NCBI RefSeq assembly: GCF_015712065.1
Contig: NZ_JACFYZ010000003.1
Coordinates: 186,001 to 250,000 of the forward strand
Direction: 5' to 3'
From: Ectopseudomonas chengduensis
Lineage (GTDB): Bacteria > Pseudomonadota > Gammaproteobacteria > Pseudomonadales > Pseudomonadaceae
DNA: 64,000 bases
Shown: one piece after another, positions 51,310 to 60,114 of the stretch
Position numbering within the stretch: position 1 is the first letter of the stretch
Layout: each line of letters begins with the position of its first letter
Position numbers and translations under genes: made by a program
The notes under the pieces: model-generated
What the model saw: only the letters and a program-made list of their open reading frames with translations
Told to the model about the DNA's origin: nothing
Databases searched by the model: none

Positions 51310-52311
51310 TCACTCCATCAGGTAGCCGATCTTGTCGGTCAGGCGTTTGATCGAATCTTCGGTGAACAACAACAGCAGGTCGAAGTGGATGGCATGGCCT
51401 TCCAGGCTGTAGCTGATCTCCACGGCCAGGGTCTTGCGCCAGCGCTGGCGGTTGACCTGGATCAGCTGGTCGAGACTGGCATGCTGGCCGAGCAACTGCG
51501 GGTGGCCCTGGGAGAAGCGCAGGTCGAGTTGCTCGGCGACGCCGGCCAGGCAGGCGCCGATCAGAATGCTGGCCAGATCCAACAACATCTCCGAGGTTTG
51601 CGCTTCGTTCTCCGGCTGCCAGCCGAGCAGGCGCGCCATGTCGTCCACTTCCGAGTCATGGAACAGCAGCAGCGCCTCTCCGGCGATGGCCTCGCCGATG
51701 AAACCCTGGCAGATGGCGCTGAAGCGCTCGCCGCGTTGGGCGTCGAGTAGGGTCATGTGCAGCTCGCTGACTTCGAAGATATTCACCTGCGGCACCGGCA
51801 ACTGCACGAATACACCCAGTACCTTGGCCAGCAAGGCGGCGGCGCGGCCCATGGCGACGTTGCTGACCTCGCGCAGGGCATCGCGGAAGCTGACCTTGAG
51901 TTCCGACAGTGCAGCGGCCTGGGCCTGCGCGGCTGGCGTGGCCTGTGGGTCGAACAGGTTCAGGTCGATCAGCGTCTGGCGCAGGATCTCGGGGTCGGCG
52001 GGTTTCTTGATGAAGGCCAGGGCGCCCAGCTCACGCACGCGGCGAATGGCTTCGTCCTGCACGTCGCCGGACACCACGATCACCTTGCTGCTGAGCCCTT
52101 CTGCGCGCAGTGCAGCCAGGGTCTGGTAGCCATCGAGCACCGGCATGGTCAGGTCGAGCAGCATGACCTGGCCCAGACCCTGGCGGATCAAGGCCAGCGC
52201 CTCCTCGCCGTTGTTGGCTTGGCTAAGGGAAACCGGCCATTCCGGCGGCAGGGCGCGGATCAGTTGCTTGCGCGCCATATTGGAGTCATCGCAGACCAGC
52301 AGCGGGATCAC
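51310..52311 (-). CDS. Receiver-CheC/CheX-like protein
   Basis: Protein of 333 residues: a receiver domain (1-120) with acceptor Asp in VMLLDLTMPVLDGYQTL (about D52), and a C-terminal CheC/CheX/FliY-like domain (about 135-333). CheC-type phosphatases use ExxN; the first candidate site, EVSNVAMG, has it, while the second, DLASILIG, lacks the Asn. It could dephosphorylate a response regulator or itself. It is the first gene of a pair with the PAS protein. Confidence 0.83.
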   Translation of the reverse strand: MIPLLVCDDSNMARKQLIRALPPEWPVSLSQANNGEEALALIRQGLGQVMLLDLTMPVLDGYQTLAALRAEGLSSKVIVVSGDVQDEAIRRVRELGALAFIKKPADPEILRQTLIDLNLFDPQATPAAQAQAAALSELKVSFRDALREVSNVAMGRAAALLAKVLGVFVQLPVPQVNIFEVSELHMTLLDAQRGERFSAICQGFIGEAIAGEALLLFHDSEVDDMARLLGWQPENEAQTSEMLLDLASILIGACLAGVAEQLDLRFSQGHPQLLGQHASLDQLIQVNRQRWRKTLAVEISYSLEGHAIHFDLLLLFTEDSIKRLTDKIGYLME

Positions 52312-52390
52312 GGCGGGGAATTACCTGTGTGGGAAGCGCCAATTCTGAGCATAGACGCAGCCCATGTGAGGGCACAGCGGTTTTTCAGGC

Positions 52391-52442
52391 GTAGGGCGGG
52401 TGAAACCCGCCAGATCATGGTGGCGGGTTGCACCCGCCCTAC
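52391..52442. repeat. Inverted repeat GTAGGGCGGGTGAAACCCGCC
   Basis: GTAGGGCGGGTGAAACCCGC and GCGGGTTGCACCCGCCCTAC are reverse complements around a short centre. The right arm includes the stop codon of the flavoprotein gene, so the repeat touches its 3' end. Confidence 0.8.
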
Positions 52443-53674
52443 GGACTCAGCCAGCGCAGCATGCCCTGCGCCGCCACCCGCCCGCTGGCGAAGCAGGCGG
52501 TGAGCAGGTAGCCGCCGGTGGGGGCTTCCCAGTCGAGCATCTCGCCGGCGCAGAACACGCCGGGCAGGGCCTTGAGCATCAGGCCTTCGTTCAGCGCCGC
52601 GAAGGGGACGCCGCCAGCGCTGCTGATCGCTTCGTCCAGTGGCCGGGGGCGCAGCAGGGTGATCGGCAGCGCCTTGATCCAGGGCGCCAGAGCAGCTGGT
52701 TCGGCAAATGCGGCAGCCGGCGCCAGCTCACGCAGCAGGGCAGCCTTAACGCCGTCCAGCCCGGCCTGGCGATGCAGGTGCTTGGCCATCGAGTGCTTGC
52801 CGCGTGGCTTGGCTAGCGCCTGCTGCAGCTTGACCAATGGCATCTGCGGCAACAGGTCGAGGTGAATCACGGCCTGGCCGTCAGCCTCGATGGCGCGGCG
52901 GATATCGGCGGAAAAGGCGTACACCAGGCTGCCTTCGATGCCGCCTGCAGTCAGCACGAATTCGCCGATGCGAGGCGCCTGGCCAGGCAGGCTCAGCGCT
53001 ACGTTCTTCAGCGGCGCACCGGCGAATTTCTCCCTGAGATACTCGCTCCAGTTGGCGACCTCGAAACCGCAGTTGCTTGGCTTCAGAGCTGCCACTTCGA
53101 TGCCGCGTGCCTGCAACAGGGGCACCCAGGCACCGTCGGAGCCCAGGCGCGCCCAACTGCCGCCGCCCAGTGCCAGCAGGCAGGCATCGGCAGCCAGTGC
53201 GCGTTCGCCATCCGGGCCGGCGATATGCAGGCTGCCGTCCGCGTTCCAGCCCAGCCAGCGGCTGCGCGTATGGATCATTACGCCCAGTTCGCGCAGGCGG
53301 CGCAGCCAGGCGCGCAGCAGCGGCGCGGCCTTCATGTCGCTGGGGAATACGCGGCCGGAGGTGCCGACGAAGGTGTCGATGCCCAGGCCATGGATCCAGG
53401 CGCGCAGGGCATCGGCGTCGAATTCGCGCAGCAGCGCCGCGACTTCAGTCTGGCGCTCGCCGTAACGGCCGATGAAGGCGTCCTTGGGCTCGGAGTGAGT
53501 GATGTTCATGCCGCCGACGCCGGCCAGCAGGAACTTGCGCCCCACCGAGGGCATGGCATCGAACAGCTCCACGCGCACGCCGCCTTGAGCCAGCACTTCG
53601 GCAGCCATCAGCCCGGCAGGGCCGCCGCCGATGATGGCGACGTGATGAACATTGGGCTGGGTGTTTGTGGTCAT
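52439..53674 (-). CDS. FAD-dependent oxidoreductase of the HI0933/BaiN family
   Basis: Flavoprotein of 411 residues: dinucleotide motif IIGGGPAGLMAAEVLAQGG near the N-terminus, GVGGMNITHSEP, FVGTSGRVFPSDMKAAPLLRAW, LALGGGSWARLGSDG and a C-terminal GVFCAGEMLDWEAPTGGYLLTACFASGR. It resembles the flavoprotein family typified by P. putida PP_4765. Substrate unknown. Start at 53674; an in-frame extension to 53809 overlaps the divergent promoter. Confidence 0.9.
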   Translation of the reverse strand: MTTNTQPNVHHVAIIGGGPAGLMAAEVLAQGGVRVELFDAMPSVGRKFLLAGVGGMNITHSEPKDAFIGRYGERQTEVAALLREFDADALRAWIHGLGIDTFVGTSGRVFPSDMKAAPLLRAWLRRLRELGVMIHTRSRWLGWNADGSLHIAGPDGERALAADACLLALGGGSWARLGSDGAWVPLLQARGIEVAALKPSNCGFEVANWSEYLREKFAGAPLKNVALSLPGQAPRIGEFVLTAGGIEGSLVYAFSADIRRAIEADGQAVIHLDLLPQMPLVKLQQALAKPRGKHSMAKHLHRQAGLDGVKAALLRELAPAAAFAEPAALAPWIKALPITLLRPRPLDEAISSAGGVPFAALNEGLMLKALPGVFCAGEMLDWEAPTGGYLLTACFASGRVAAQGMLRWLSP

Positions 53675-53786
53675 GGCGGTGAGCGGCAGGAGAAAGGCTG
53701 CGCATTCTACCCGAGTGCTCCCTGGCCTTGTCATTTGCACAGGGTTAGTGCAGGTTCTGGTCGAACCTTTTTGGCTGGAGTCCGTT

Positions 53787-54920
53787 ATGTCCCAAATCTG
53801 CCCCGACATCGATCCTGATGGCCTGCTCGAATATTCGGTGGTCTACACCGACCGCTCGCTGAACCATATGTCGCAGTCGTTCCAGGGCGTGATGCGCGAT
53901 ATCTCCGCCACTTTGAAACAGGTCTACAACGCCCATGCCGTGGCAGTCGTGCCCGGCAGCGGCACCTACGGCATGGAGGCGGTGGCGCGGCAGTTGGCGA
54001 CCGATCAGAAGTGCCTGGTGCTGCGCAACGGCTGGTTCAGCTACCGCTGGACGCAGATCTTCGAGATGGGCCGGATTCCCGCCGAGGCCCATGTGCTCAA
54101 GGCGCGTCCGGTCGCGGACGGCCCACAGGCGGCCTTCGCCCCGGCGCCGCTGGAGGAGGTGCTGGCCAGCATCGCCGAGCAGAAACCGCAGGTGGTGTTT
54201 GCCCCGCACGTGGAAACCTCCTCGGGCATGATTCTGCCGGACGACTACCTGCGCGCGGTGAGCGACGCGGTGCACGCCGTCGGCGGCCTGTTCGTGCTTG
54301 ATTGCATTGCCTCCGGCACGTTGTGGGTGGACATGCAGGCCTGTGGTGTCGATGTGCTGATCAGCGCCCCACAGAAGGGCTGGAGTGCCTCGCCGTGCTG
54401 CGCCCTGGTGATGCTGAGCGATGCGGCGCAGGCGCGCGTCGAAGCGACTCAGAGCAGCAGCTTCGCCTGCGATCTGAAGAAGTGGCTGCAGATCATGCAG
54501 GCCTATGAGCAGGGCGGCCATGCCTATCACGCCACCATGCCTAGCGACGCCCTGGCGCGTTTTCGCGATGCCATGCTGGAAGCCAAGGCTCTCGGTTTCG
54601 ACCGTGTACGCCAGCAACAGCAGGAACTTGGCGACCGGGTGCGTGCGCTGCTGGCAGCGCACGGCTTCAAGAGCGTCGCCGCAAAGGGCTTCGAGGCACC
54701 GGGCGTGGTGGTCTGCTACACCGATGACGGGCAGATCAAGACCGGCGCCAAGTTCGCCGCCGTCGGCCTGCAGATCGCTGCTGGCGTGCCGCTGCAGTGC
54801 GACGAGCCGGCGGACTTCCAGACCTTCCGCCTGGGCCTGTTCGGGCTGGACAAGCTGGGCAATATCGGGCGTACCGTGATGACCCTGGAGCAGGCGTTGG
54901 ACAAGGTGCTGGCCGGCTAA
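53787..54920 (+). CDS. Class V aminotransferase (alanine-glyoxylate / serine-type)
   Basis: PLP enzyme of 377 residues: GSGTYGMEAVARQL, the Asp in FVLDCIASGTLWVDM and the Schiff-base lysine in SAPQKGWSASP. The family includes alanine-glyoxylate and serine-pyruvate aminotransferases; the exact amino donor cannot be told. CTGGAG lies 6 bases before the ATG. Divergent from the flavoprotein gene. Confidence 0.88.
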   Translation: MSQICPDIDPDGLLEYSVVYTDRSLNHMSQSFQGVMRDISATLKQVYNAHAVAVVPGSGTYGMEAVARQLATDQKCLVLRNGWFSYRWTQIFEMGRIPAEAHVLKARPVADGPQAAFAPAPLEEVLASIAEQKPQVVFAPHVETSSGMILPDDYLRAVSDAVHAVGGLFVLDCIASGTLWVDMQACGVDVLISAPQKGWSASPCCALVMLSDAAQARVEATQSSSFACDLKKWLQIMQAYEQGGHAYHATMPSDALARFRDAMLEAKALGFDRVRQQQQELGDRVRALLAAHGFKSVAAKGFEAPGVVVCYTDDGQIKTGAKFAAVGLQIAAGVPLQCDEPADFQTFRLGLFGLDKLGNIGRTVMTLEQALDKVLAG

Positions 54921-54935
54921 CCAAGGCTCGGCTCG

Positions 54936-55760
54936 TCAGCGTTTCTTCACGGCCTGCAGCGTGTAGCTCAGCGGCAGGCGCTCGGGCCGTGAACGCAGAC
55001 GCCATTCGCCGTCAGCGCCCAGCTGCATCTGTCCGGGCAGCGCTTCCCAGGGCAGGCAGTCGTGTTCTTCCAGCGCGGTGAGCGTCATGCCGTGACGCAG
55101 CAGGGCCGAGATGATCTCAGCCAGGCCGTGATTCCATTCGTGGGTAACGCTGGCTGTGAGCGTCGCTTCGGTCTGCACGTAGGTTTGCTCGTCATCCCAG
55201 ACCAGTGGCTCGCGGTGTTCGAAGTACGGATGGGCGATGCGCAATTCATCCTCGCAGGTCTCGTCCAGGCTCAGCAGGATGGGATGTGCCTCGCGCAGAA
55301 ACAGCCGCCCTCCCGGCTTGAGCAGGGCCGCGACGTTCTGTGCCCAATCATCGATGCGTGGTAGCCAGTTGAGGGCACCGATGCTCGTGTAGACCAGGTC
55401 GTAGCGCTGCTCGCCGAGCACCCGCGCCGCATCGTAGACCGAGGCTTCGACAAAGTGGATGCCCTGCTGGCAGGCCTCAGCCAGGCGGCGGGCCTGTTCC
55501 AGCGAGGCACAGGAAAAATCCAGGCCGGTGAGTTGCGCGCCCAGGCGAGCCAGCGACAAGGTGTCGGTGCCGATATGGCATTGCAGATGGAGCGCTTCCA
55601 GCCCGCGGATATCTCCGAGGCGATACAAGTCGAAGCGCACGACATCGGACAGGTGTTCGGCAGAGTCGATGAACTTCTGCACCTGATAGTCGGGTGAGTC
55701 CGCATGCAGGGCGGCGCGTTCGTTCCAGTTGGCCTTGTTCAGCTCGAATGAATCGTCCAT
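54936..55760 (-). CDS. Class I SAM-dependent methyltransferase
   Basis: Protein of 274 residues with motif I ALHLQCHIGTDTLSLARLGAQLTGLDFS, acidic post-I Asp (LD), motif II YDLVYTSIGALNWLP and motif III LLKPGGRLFLREAHP. The substrate is unknown. Start MDDSFELNKANW at 55760 (an alternative in-frame ATG at 55784 has a weaker context). Convergent with the aminotransferase gene. Confidence 0.88.
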   Translation of the reverse strand: MDDSFELNKANWNERAALHADSPDYQVQKFIDSAEHLSDVVRFDLYRLGDIRGLEALHLQCHIGTDTLSLARLGAQLTGLDFSCASLEQARRLAEACQQGIHFVEASVYDAARVLGEQRYDLVYTSIGALNWLPRIDDWAQNVAALLKPGGRLFLREAHPILLSLDETCEDELRIAHPYFEHREPLVWDDEQTYVQTEATLTASVTHEWNHGLAEIISALLRHGMTLTALEEHDCLPWEALPGQMQLGADGEWRLRSRPERLPLSYTLQAVKKR

Positions 55761-55820
55761 CACGCTATTTCCATGAAGTGACAAAACGCGATTATGCCGA
55801 GGTGTCGCCAGACGTGCTGG

Positions 55821-56741
55821 TCAACCCAACCCGCGCGCAGCCCAAACCCTTGCCGCGCTGTGATGTAGGATACCGTGGCGGCGGGCGAGGGCGGCGTGGT
55901 CCTTGGAGTAGCCACCGCCAATCACCCCGAGTACCGGGATATCGCGGCCCAGGCAATGCTGCAGCACGGCTTCGTCACGCGCGGCCAGGCCGGCGTCGGT
56001 GAGTTGCAGGTAGCCCAGGGCATCGTCCTTGTGCACGTCGACGCCCGCATCGTAGAGCACCAGGTCCGGTTGGTAGATCGGCAGCAGGTAGTTGAGGATG
56101 TCGTCCACCACCTTCAGGTAATCCTCGTCGCCCATGCCGCGTGGCAGGGGGATATCCCAGTCGCTCTGCGCCTTGCGTGCCGGGAAGTTCTGCTCGCAAT
56201 GCAGCGACACGGTCACGGCATCCGGTTCGTCTTCCAGCAGCCGCGCGGTGCCGTCGCCCTGGTGCACGTCGCAATCGAAGATCAGTACGCGGTGCACGCG
56301 GCCAGCTTCGAGCAGGTAGCGGGCGATCACCGCCAGGTCGTTGAAGATGCAGAAACCGGAGGGGAAGTCGTAGTGCGCGTGGTGCGTGCCGCCAGCCAGG
56401 TGGCAGGCCAGGCCGTGATGCAGCGCTAGTTCGGCGGTCAGTAGCGAGCCGCCCACGGCGCGCACGGTGCGTCGTGCCAGGGCATCGCTCCAGGGCAGGC
56501 CGAGGCGGCGCTGGTCCTCGTATGACAGCTCACCGGCCATGTAGCGGGCGATATAGTCCGGGCAGTGAACCAGGGCGAGAATCTCTGCCGGGCACAGCTC
56601 GGGACGTTGCAGTTCAGCATCGGTGGTCAGGCCGCTGTCGACCAGGTGATCGCGCAGCAGGCGGAATTTCTCCATGGGGAAACGGTGCCCGGCCGGGAAG
56701 GGCGGGCTGTAATCCTCGTGGTAGACCAGCGGTAGCGGCAT
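55821..56741 (-). CDS. Histone-deacetylase-family (acetylpolyamine/acetoin-type) amidohydrolase
   Basis: Zinc amidohydrolase of 306 residues: HHAHYDFPSGFCIFNDLAV holds the catalytic His pair, DCDVHQGDGTA the zinc Asp and His, YDAGVDVHKDD the second zinc Asp, and GGGYSKD the catalytic Tyr. Bacterial members deacetylate polyamines or other small amides. Its 5' end and promoter are duplicated, in decayed form, at 60775-60977, and a broken GNAT start lies at 56799-56830 (see findings). Confidence 0.92.
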   Translation of the reverse strand: MPLPLVYHEDYSPPFPAGHRFPMEKFRLLRDHLVDSGLTTDAELQRPELCPAEILALVHCPDYIARYMAGELSYEDQRRLGLPWSDALARRTVRAVGGSLLTAELALHHGLACHLAGGTHHAHYDFPSGFCIFNDLAVIARYLLEAGRVHRVLIFDCDVHQGDGTARLLEDEPDAVTVSLHCEQNFPARKAQSDWDIPLPRGMGDEDYLKVVDDILNYLLPIYQPDLVLYDAGVDVHKDDALGYLQLTDAGLAARDEAVLQHCLGRDIPVLGVIGGGYSKDHAALARRHGILHHSAARVWAARGLG

Positions 56742-56798
56742 ACACTAAATGCTCATCGAATCGACGCCATATGGTCGCAGCCAATCGAGGCAATCGCC

Positions 56799-56830
56799 AT
56801 GTCCCCTGATCGAAACCTTCTCCGAGCGAC
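56799..56830 (+). pseudogene. Remnant of the GNAT gene start
   Basis: ATGTCCCCTGATCGAAACC then CTCCGAGCG corresponds, with small indels, to the first about 30 bases of the GNAT gene at 61034 (ATGCCCCTTATCGAAACC then CACCGAGCG). After that the homology stops. The 55 bases before it match the promoter upstream of 61034 nearly base for base. The gap to 56964 holds nothing else I can identify. Confidence 0.8.
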
Positions 56831-56964
56831 AGCTGAATATCTCCACTGACGTCCACTAGCCCACAGCACCGGCCAGTGCCAGCGCTGCGGGAGTAGGCTG
56901 TAGGGCAACGACTCAAGTGGCGTAATTGGCGATCAAACCGTCAGAGCGCGGATAGTGGGATGGC

Positions 56965-58047
56965 TTATTCTCCCGGCCACACGCGCATCACGCGATAAGG
57001 CGGTTTACCGCTATCGGTACCGCCGGTGAAGGCCGGGGTTTTGTACAGCTGATTGACCGAGATATACAGCCAGCCGTCGTGACCTACATGTACGCTGTCC
57101 GGCCAGTCCAGTCGGGCATCACGTACCAGCGGCTTGAGCGTGCCATCGGTATCGAGCAGGTCGATGCCATTGTCGTTGAGGTTGGTGAAAAAATTCCTGC
57201 CCTTGGCGTCGGTGCCGGCGCCGTCGGAAACCGGCTTGGCACCGACTCGCTGGATGGCAGCCGCGATTTGCTCGTCGCTGGCGCCTTCACGCAGCAGTTT
57301 GCTGGGCAACGAGTACCAGGTCTTGCCGTTCATGGCGCCGAAGTACAGGGTGGCATGGTCGGCCGACAGGGTGATTGGATTGACCGCCACGTTGGCGGGT
57401 TTGCCCTGGAACTGGATCGGCGCGCCGCCGATGACCATCCTGGCGTCGGGCTCTGCTTGCAGCGCGGCATGGCCGCTGAAGCGCCGCGTCTTGCCGCTGC
57501 TGATTTCCACGGCGATCAGGCCGGGGTTGGCAATGTCCGCCAGGTAGATCCAGCCCTCTTTGTCGTCGACGGCCAGGTCCTGGATGAAGCTGCCTTTGGG
57601 CGCGATATCGGCGGGCAGTTCGATTCGATACAGCTCATCGCCAGTCGCAACATCGAAGCCCCACAGACGGGTTTTGCCCAGGTTCAGGCCCATGTCGGTT
57701 ATCCACAGGCGGTTCTTGCCATCGATGGCGATACCCAGCGGCGTATCGATCTGCGCATCGTTGGCAGCGGCGGTGCCGCGTTGCACCATGCTGGTGGGCC
57801 AGGGCTTGTAGCTGTCGCGGCCAGTGATCTCGATCAGTTGAGCGGCTGCGGGCGAGCCGAAGGGATGGACCGTGGCAAACACCCGGTTGTCCGCGCTGGG
57901 GGCGACGTTGCCGGGGCGGATCGGTAGTTCGGCGACCACTTCCAGGTCGCCGACCTTGGCTGCAAGGGCCGAGTTGAAGAACGGTATGGAAAGAGCCAGC
58001 AGGGTAGCGCTGGCTGCCCAGCGGATGGGGCGAGAAAGAGACGTCAT
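56965..58047 (-). CDS. Exported beta-propeller protein (MRJP/yellow, SMP-30-like)
   Basis: Protein of 360 residues with a signal peptide (MTSLSRPIRWAASATLLALSIPFFNSALA). The mature part has six-bladed-propeller features: PLGIAIDGKNRLWITDMGL, GSFIQDLAVDDKEGWIYLAD, KPANVAVNPITLSADHATLYFGAMNGKTWYSLP, and WPDSVHVGHDGWLYISVNQLYK, which are typical of the major royal jelly/yellow (dopachrome-conversion-like) group. Enzymatic activity is unknown. Start 58047 chosen at the signal peptide. It lies in the second inserted block. Confidence 0.85.
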   Translation of the reverse strand: MTSLSRPIRWAASATLLALSIPFFNSALAAKVGDLEVVAELPIRPGNVAPSADNRVFATVHPFGSPAAAQLIEITGRDSYKPWPTSMVQRGTAAANDAQIDTPLGIAIDGKNRLWITDMGLNLGKTRLWGFDVATGDELYRIELPADIAPKGSFIQDLAVDDKEGWIYLADIANPGLIAVEISSGKTRRFSGHAALQAEPDARMVIGGAPIQFQGKPANVAVNPITLSADHATLYFGAMNGKTWYSLPSKLLREGASDEQIAAAIQRVGAKPVSDGAGTDAKGRNFFTNLNDNGIDLLDTDGTLKPLVRDARLDWPDSVHVGHDGWLYISVNQLYKTPAFTGGTDSGKPPYRVMRVWPGE

Positions 58048-58172
58048 GACAGGTTTCCTGTTGTGCGCTGGGAAAGGCGAATGCGCTATATAAGCGTTAT
58101 CCGCCGTTGCGGCGTAGTGAGCGGCACTGGACATGATGCGGCCCAGGCTCTGTGGGCCTGGGCCGCTAGCCG

Positions 58173-58673
58173 TTACTTGTAAGCACCAGCCGAATAAATC
58201 AGCTCGTAGCTGTGACTATAGATTTCCAGAATGTTGCCAAAGGGATCTTCCATATAGACCATGCGGTATGGCTTCTCACCAGGAAAATACTCGCGTACGG
58301 GCATGCGCTGCTTGCCACCAGCGGCAACTATCTTGGCGGCAAGTCCTTCAACGTCTGGATCTTGAACGCAGAAGTGGAAGATACCGCTCTTCCAGTATTC
58401 GAAGTTGTTTTGCGGCCTTTCGGCATTGCGAAACTCAAATATCTCTACGCCGATTCGATCACCTGTTGACAGGTGCGCAATACGGAACGCCCCCCAGCCG
58501 GCACCAAATACATCAGTACACATGATTCCAATAGCTGAGTCGTCCTCAGTAATCGTGGTCGGAGGCATGATCAGGTACCAGCCCATGACTTCAGTGTAGA
58601 ACTTCACGGCGGCATCTAAATCAGTGACCGACAGACCGAGATGAGAAAAGCTACGCGGGTAGACAAGTGACAT
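58173..58673 (-). CDS. VOC-family lyase/dioxygenase-like protein
   Basis: Protein of 166 residues with the VOC pattern: FSHLGLSVTDLDAAVKFYTEVMGW at the start and VYMEDPFGNILEIYSHSYE at the end, giving candidate metal ligands His (SHLGL), His (FHFCV) and Glu (LEIYS). It is divergent from a LysR regulator, so it is likely its target. Base composition is clearly more AT-rich than the backbone, suggesting recent acquisition. Confidence 0.88.
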   Translation of the reverse strand: MSLVYPRSFSHLGLSVTDLDAAVKFYTEVMGWYLIMPPTTITEDDSAIGIMCTDVFGAGWGAFRIAHLSTGDRIGVEIFEFRNAERPQNNFEYWKSGIFHFCVQDPDVEGLAAKIVAAGGKQRMPVREYFPGEKPYRMVYMEDPFGNILEIYSHSYELIYSAGAYK

Positions 58674-58734
58674 AACCTGTACCTCTTAATCGTTGGTGAT
58701 GTGGCTAGTCTAGGAAGGCAGTCCCATAATGAAA

Positions 58735-58753
58735 ACAATCATAAGATTATTGT
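58735..58753. promoter_or_regulatory. Candidate LysR operator ACAAT-N9-ATTGT
   Basis: Dyad ACAAT at 58735-58739 and ATTGT at 58749-58753 in the AT-rich gap between the VOC and LysR genes. A partial third half-site, ATTGT, lies at 58765-58769. Position and form fit a LysR-type site (T-N11-A class). Confidence 0.55.
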
Positions 58754-58770
58754 CTTGATAAGAGATTGTT

Positions 58771-59646
58771 ATGCTAAGTCCGCAATGGCTACGCACCTTC
58801 GCCGCCCTGATCGAACAGGGCAGTTTTACACGCTGCGCTGAGCACCTCGACCTGACCCAGGCTGCTGTGAGTCAACATGTACAGAAGCTTGAGGAAAAGC
58901 TTGGCCCATTGCTGATACGCCGGCCTCGTCAGCTGGAACTAACTCCTGCTGGGCGAGCGTTATTGAGCTACTGCGAGGAAATCAACGCAGCCGATCAGCG
59001 CCTGCACAAGCGCCTATCCGAGCATGATGACAAGCACGGAGAGATCGGTTTGATCTGTCCCGGCAGCATCGGACTGGCCCTTTACCCCATTCTGTTGAAT
59101 TTGCAGCAGGCGAATCCCGGCCTGATCATTCGACAACGTTTTGCCCCGGATAGAGAGGTGCTCGAAGCAGTGCTGGATAATCGCTTCGAGTTGGGCTTGG
59201 TCACGCTCAAGCCTGACGACCCGCGTCTTTGCATGAGTCGCTTCACCGAGGAGCCGCTGGAGCTAATCGCACCCGCCTCAGAGCGAGTCGAAGGTTGGGA
59301 GGATCTGAGACGCATAGGCTTCATCGATCACCCAGATGGCCGCGCCATGGGTAGTCGTCTGCTCAGTCGTTACTACCCTGACGAATCAGGTATCGGCAGT
59401 CTTCCCTGTCGTGGCTTTACCAACCAGATTGGTCTGATTCTTGAGCCTGTTGCACGAGGGTTGGGCTTTACGGTGTTACCGCGCTATGCACGCTTGGCGT
59501 TTCAACGCCCAGAAAGTATCCAGGTCATCGAGGGGCCACGATTAGTAGAGGACACTCTATGGCTGATACATCGCGCCGAATGGCCACTATCTACTCGGGC
59601 AGAGCTGGTCGTTCAAATACTGAGGGCGCAGATTAAAGGTCTGTGA
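58771..59646 (+). CDS. LysR-family transcriptional regulator
   Basis: Regulator of 291 residues with an N-terminal winged helix (QWLRTFAALIEQGSFTRCAEHLDLTQAAVSQHVQKLEEKLG in parts) and a LysR substrate-binding domain (about 90-290). Divergent from the VOC gene; it is the presumed regulator of that gene. ATG at 58771; the Shine-Dalgarno is weak (AGAG). Less GC-rich than neighbours. Confidence 0.92.
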   Translation: MLSPQWLRTFAALIEQGSFTRCAEHLDLTQAAVSQHVQKLEEKLGPLLIRRPRQLELTPAGRALLSYCEEINAADQRLHKRLSEHDDKHGEIGLICPGSIGLALYPILLNLQQANPGLIIRQRFAPDREVLEAVLDNRFELGLVTLKPDDPRLCMSRFTEEPLELIAPASERVEGWEDLRRIGFIDHPDGRAMGSRLLSRYYPDESGIGSLPCRGFTNQIGLILEPVARGLGFTVLPRYARLAFQRPESIQVIEGPRLVEDTLWLIHRAEWPLSTRAELVVQILRAQIKGL

Positions 59647-59654
59647 CCGCGGAA

Positions 59655-60075
59655 CTACTCCTGGCAAGCAGGTCTCCCGTTGGGCGGTAGAAGTTCAGAC
59701 AATGAACTGACCTTCTGCGTTGGCAGCTTCGACAGTGCGCCTTTGAGATAGGTATAGGGATCATGCCCATTCATCCGCGCCGACTGGATCAGGCTGATGA
59801 TCGCCGCCGCGCGTTTACCGCTGCGCAGCGAGCCGGCAAACAAGCAGTTCGAGCGTCCAAGAGCTCATGGTCGAATCTGGTTCTCGATTTGGTTGTTGTC
59901 GATGGGTACCGCTCCATCTTCCAGGTAGCGCGTCAGCGCTACCCAGCGTTTGAGGCTGTAATCCAGGGCTATGGCCGTTGCTGATCCGTTGGGCACAAGA
60001 TCACGCTGGGCAAGCATCCAGTCATGTAGCGCTTTGAGGATCGATGAAGCCTTATCAGCAAAGATGAAAAAGACT
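59655..60075 (-). pseudogene. IS66 transposase remnant with an in-frame opal stop
   Basis: Two minus-strand pieces in one frame encode the C-terminal part of an IS66 TnpC transposase: ALHDWMLAQRDLVPNGSATAI..., LTRYLEDGAVPIDNNQIENQIRP, then a TGA where W is expected (IRPWALGRSN in the family), then ALGRSNCLFAGSLRSGKRAA... ending DPYTYLKGALSKLP. The 5' part of the gene and both IS ends are missing. It is a dead fragment. Confidence 0.85.
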
Positions 60076-60114
60076 GGCCATGTTGAACGTCTTTCAATCG
60101 GCGCAAGAAAGTCA

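Noticed and set aside
59655-60075. IS66 element considered as an intact insertion sequence
   Set aside because: Only the C-terminal part of the transposase remains, with a stop in place of Trp and no visible IS ends.
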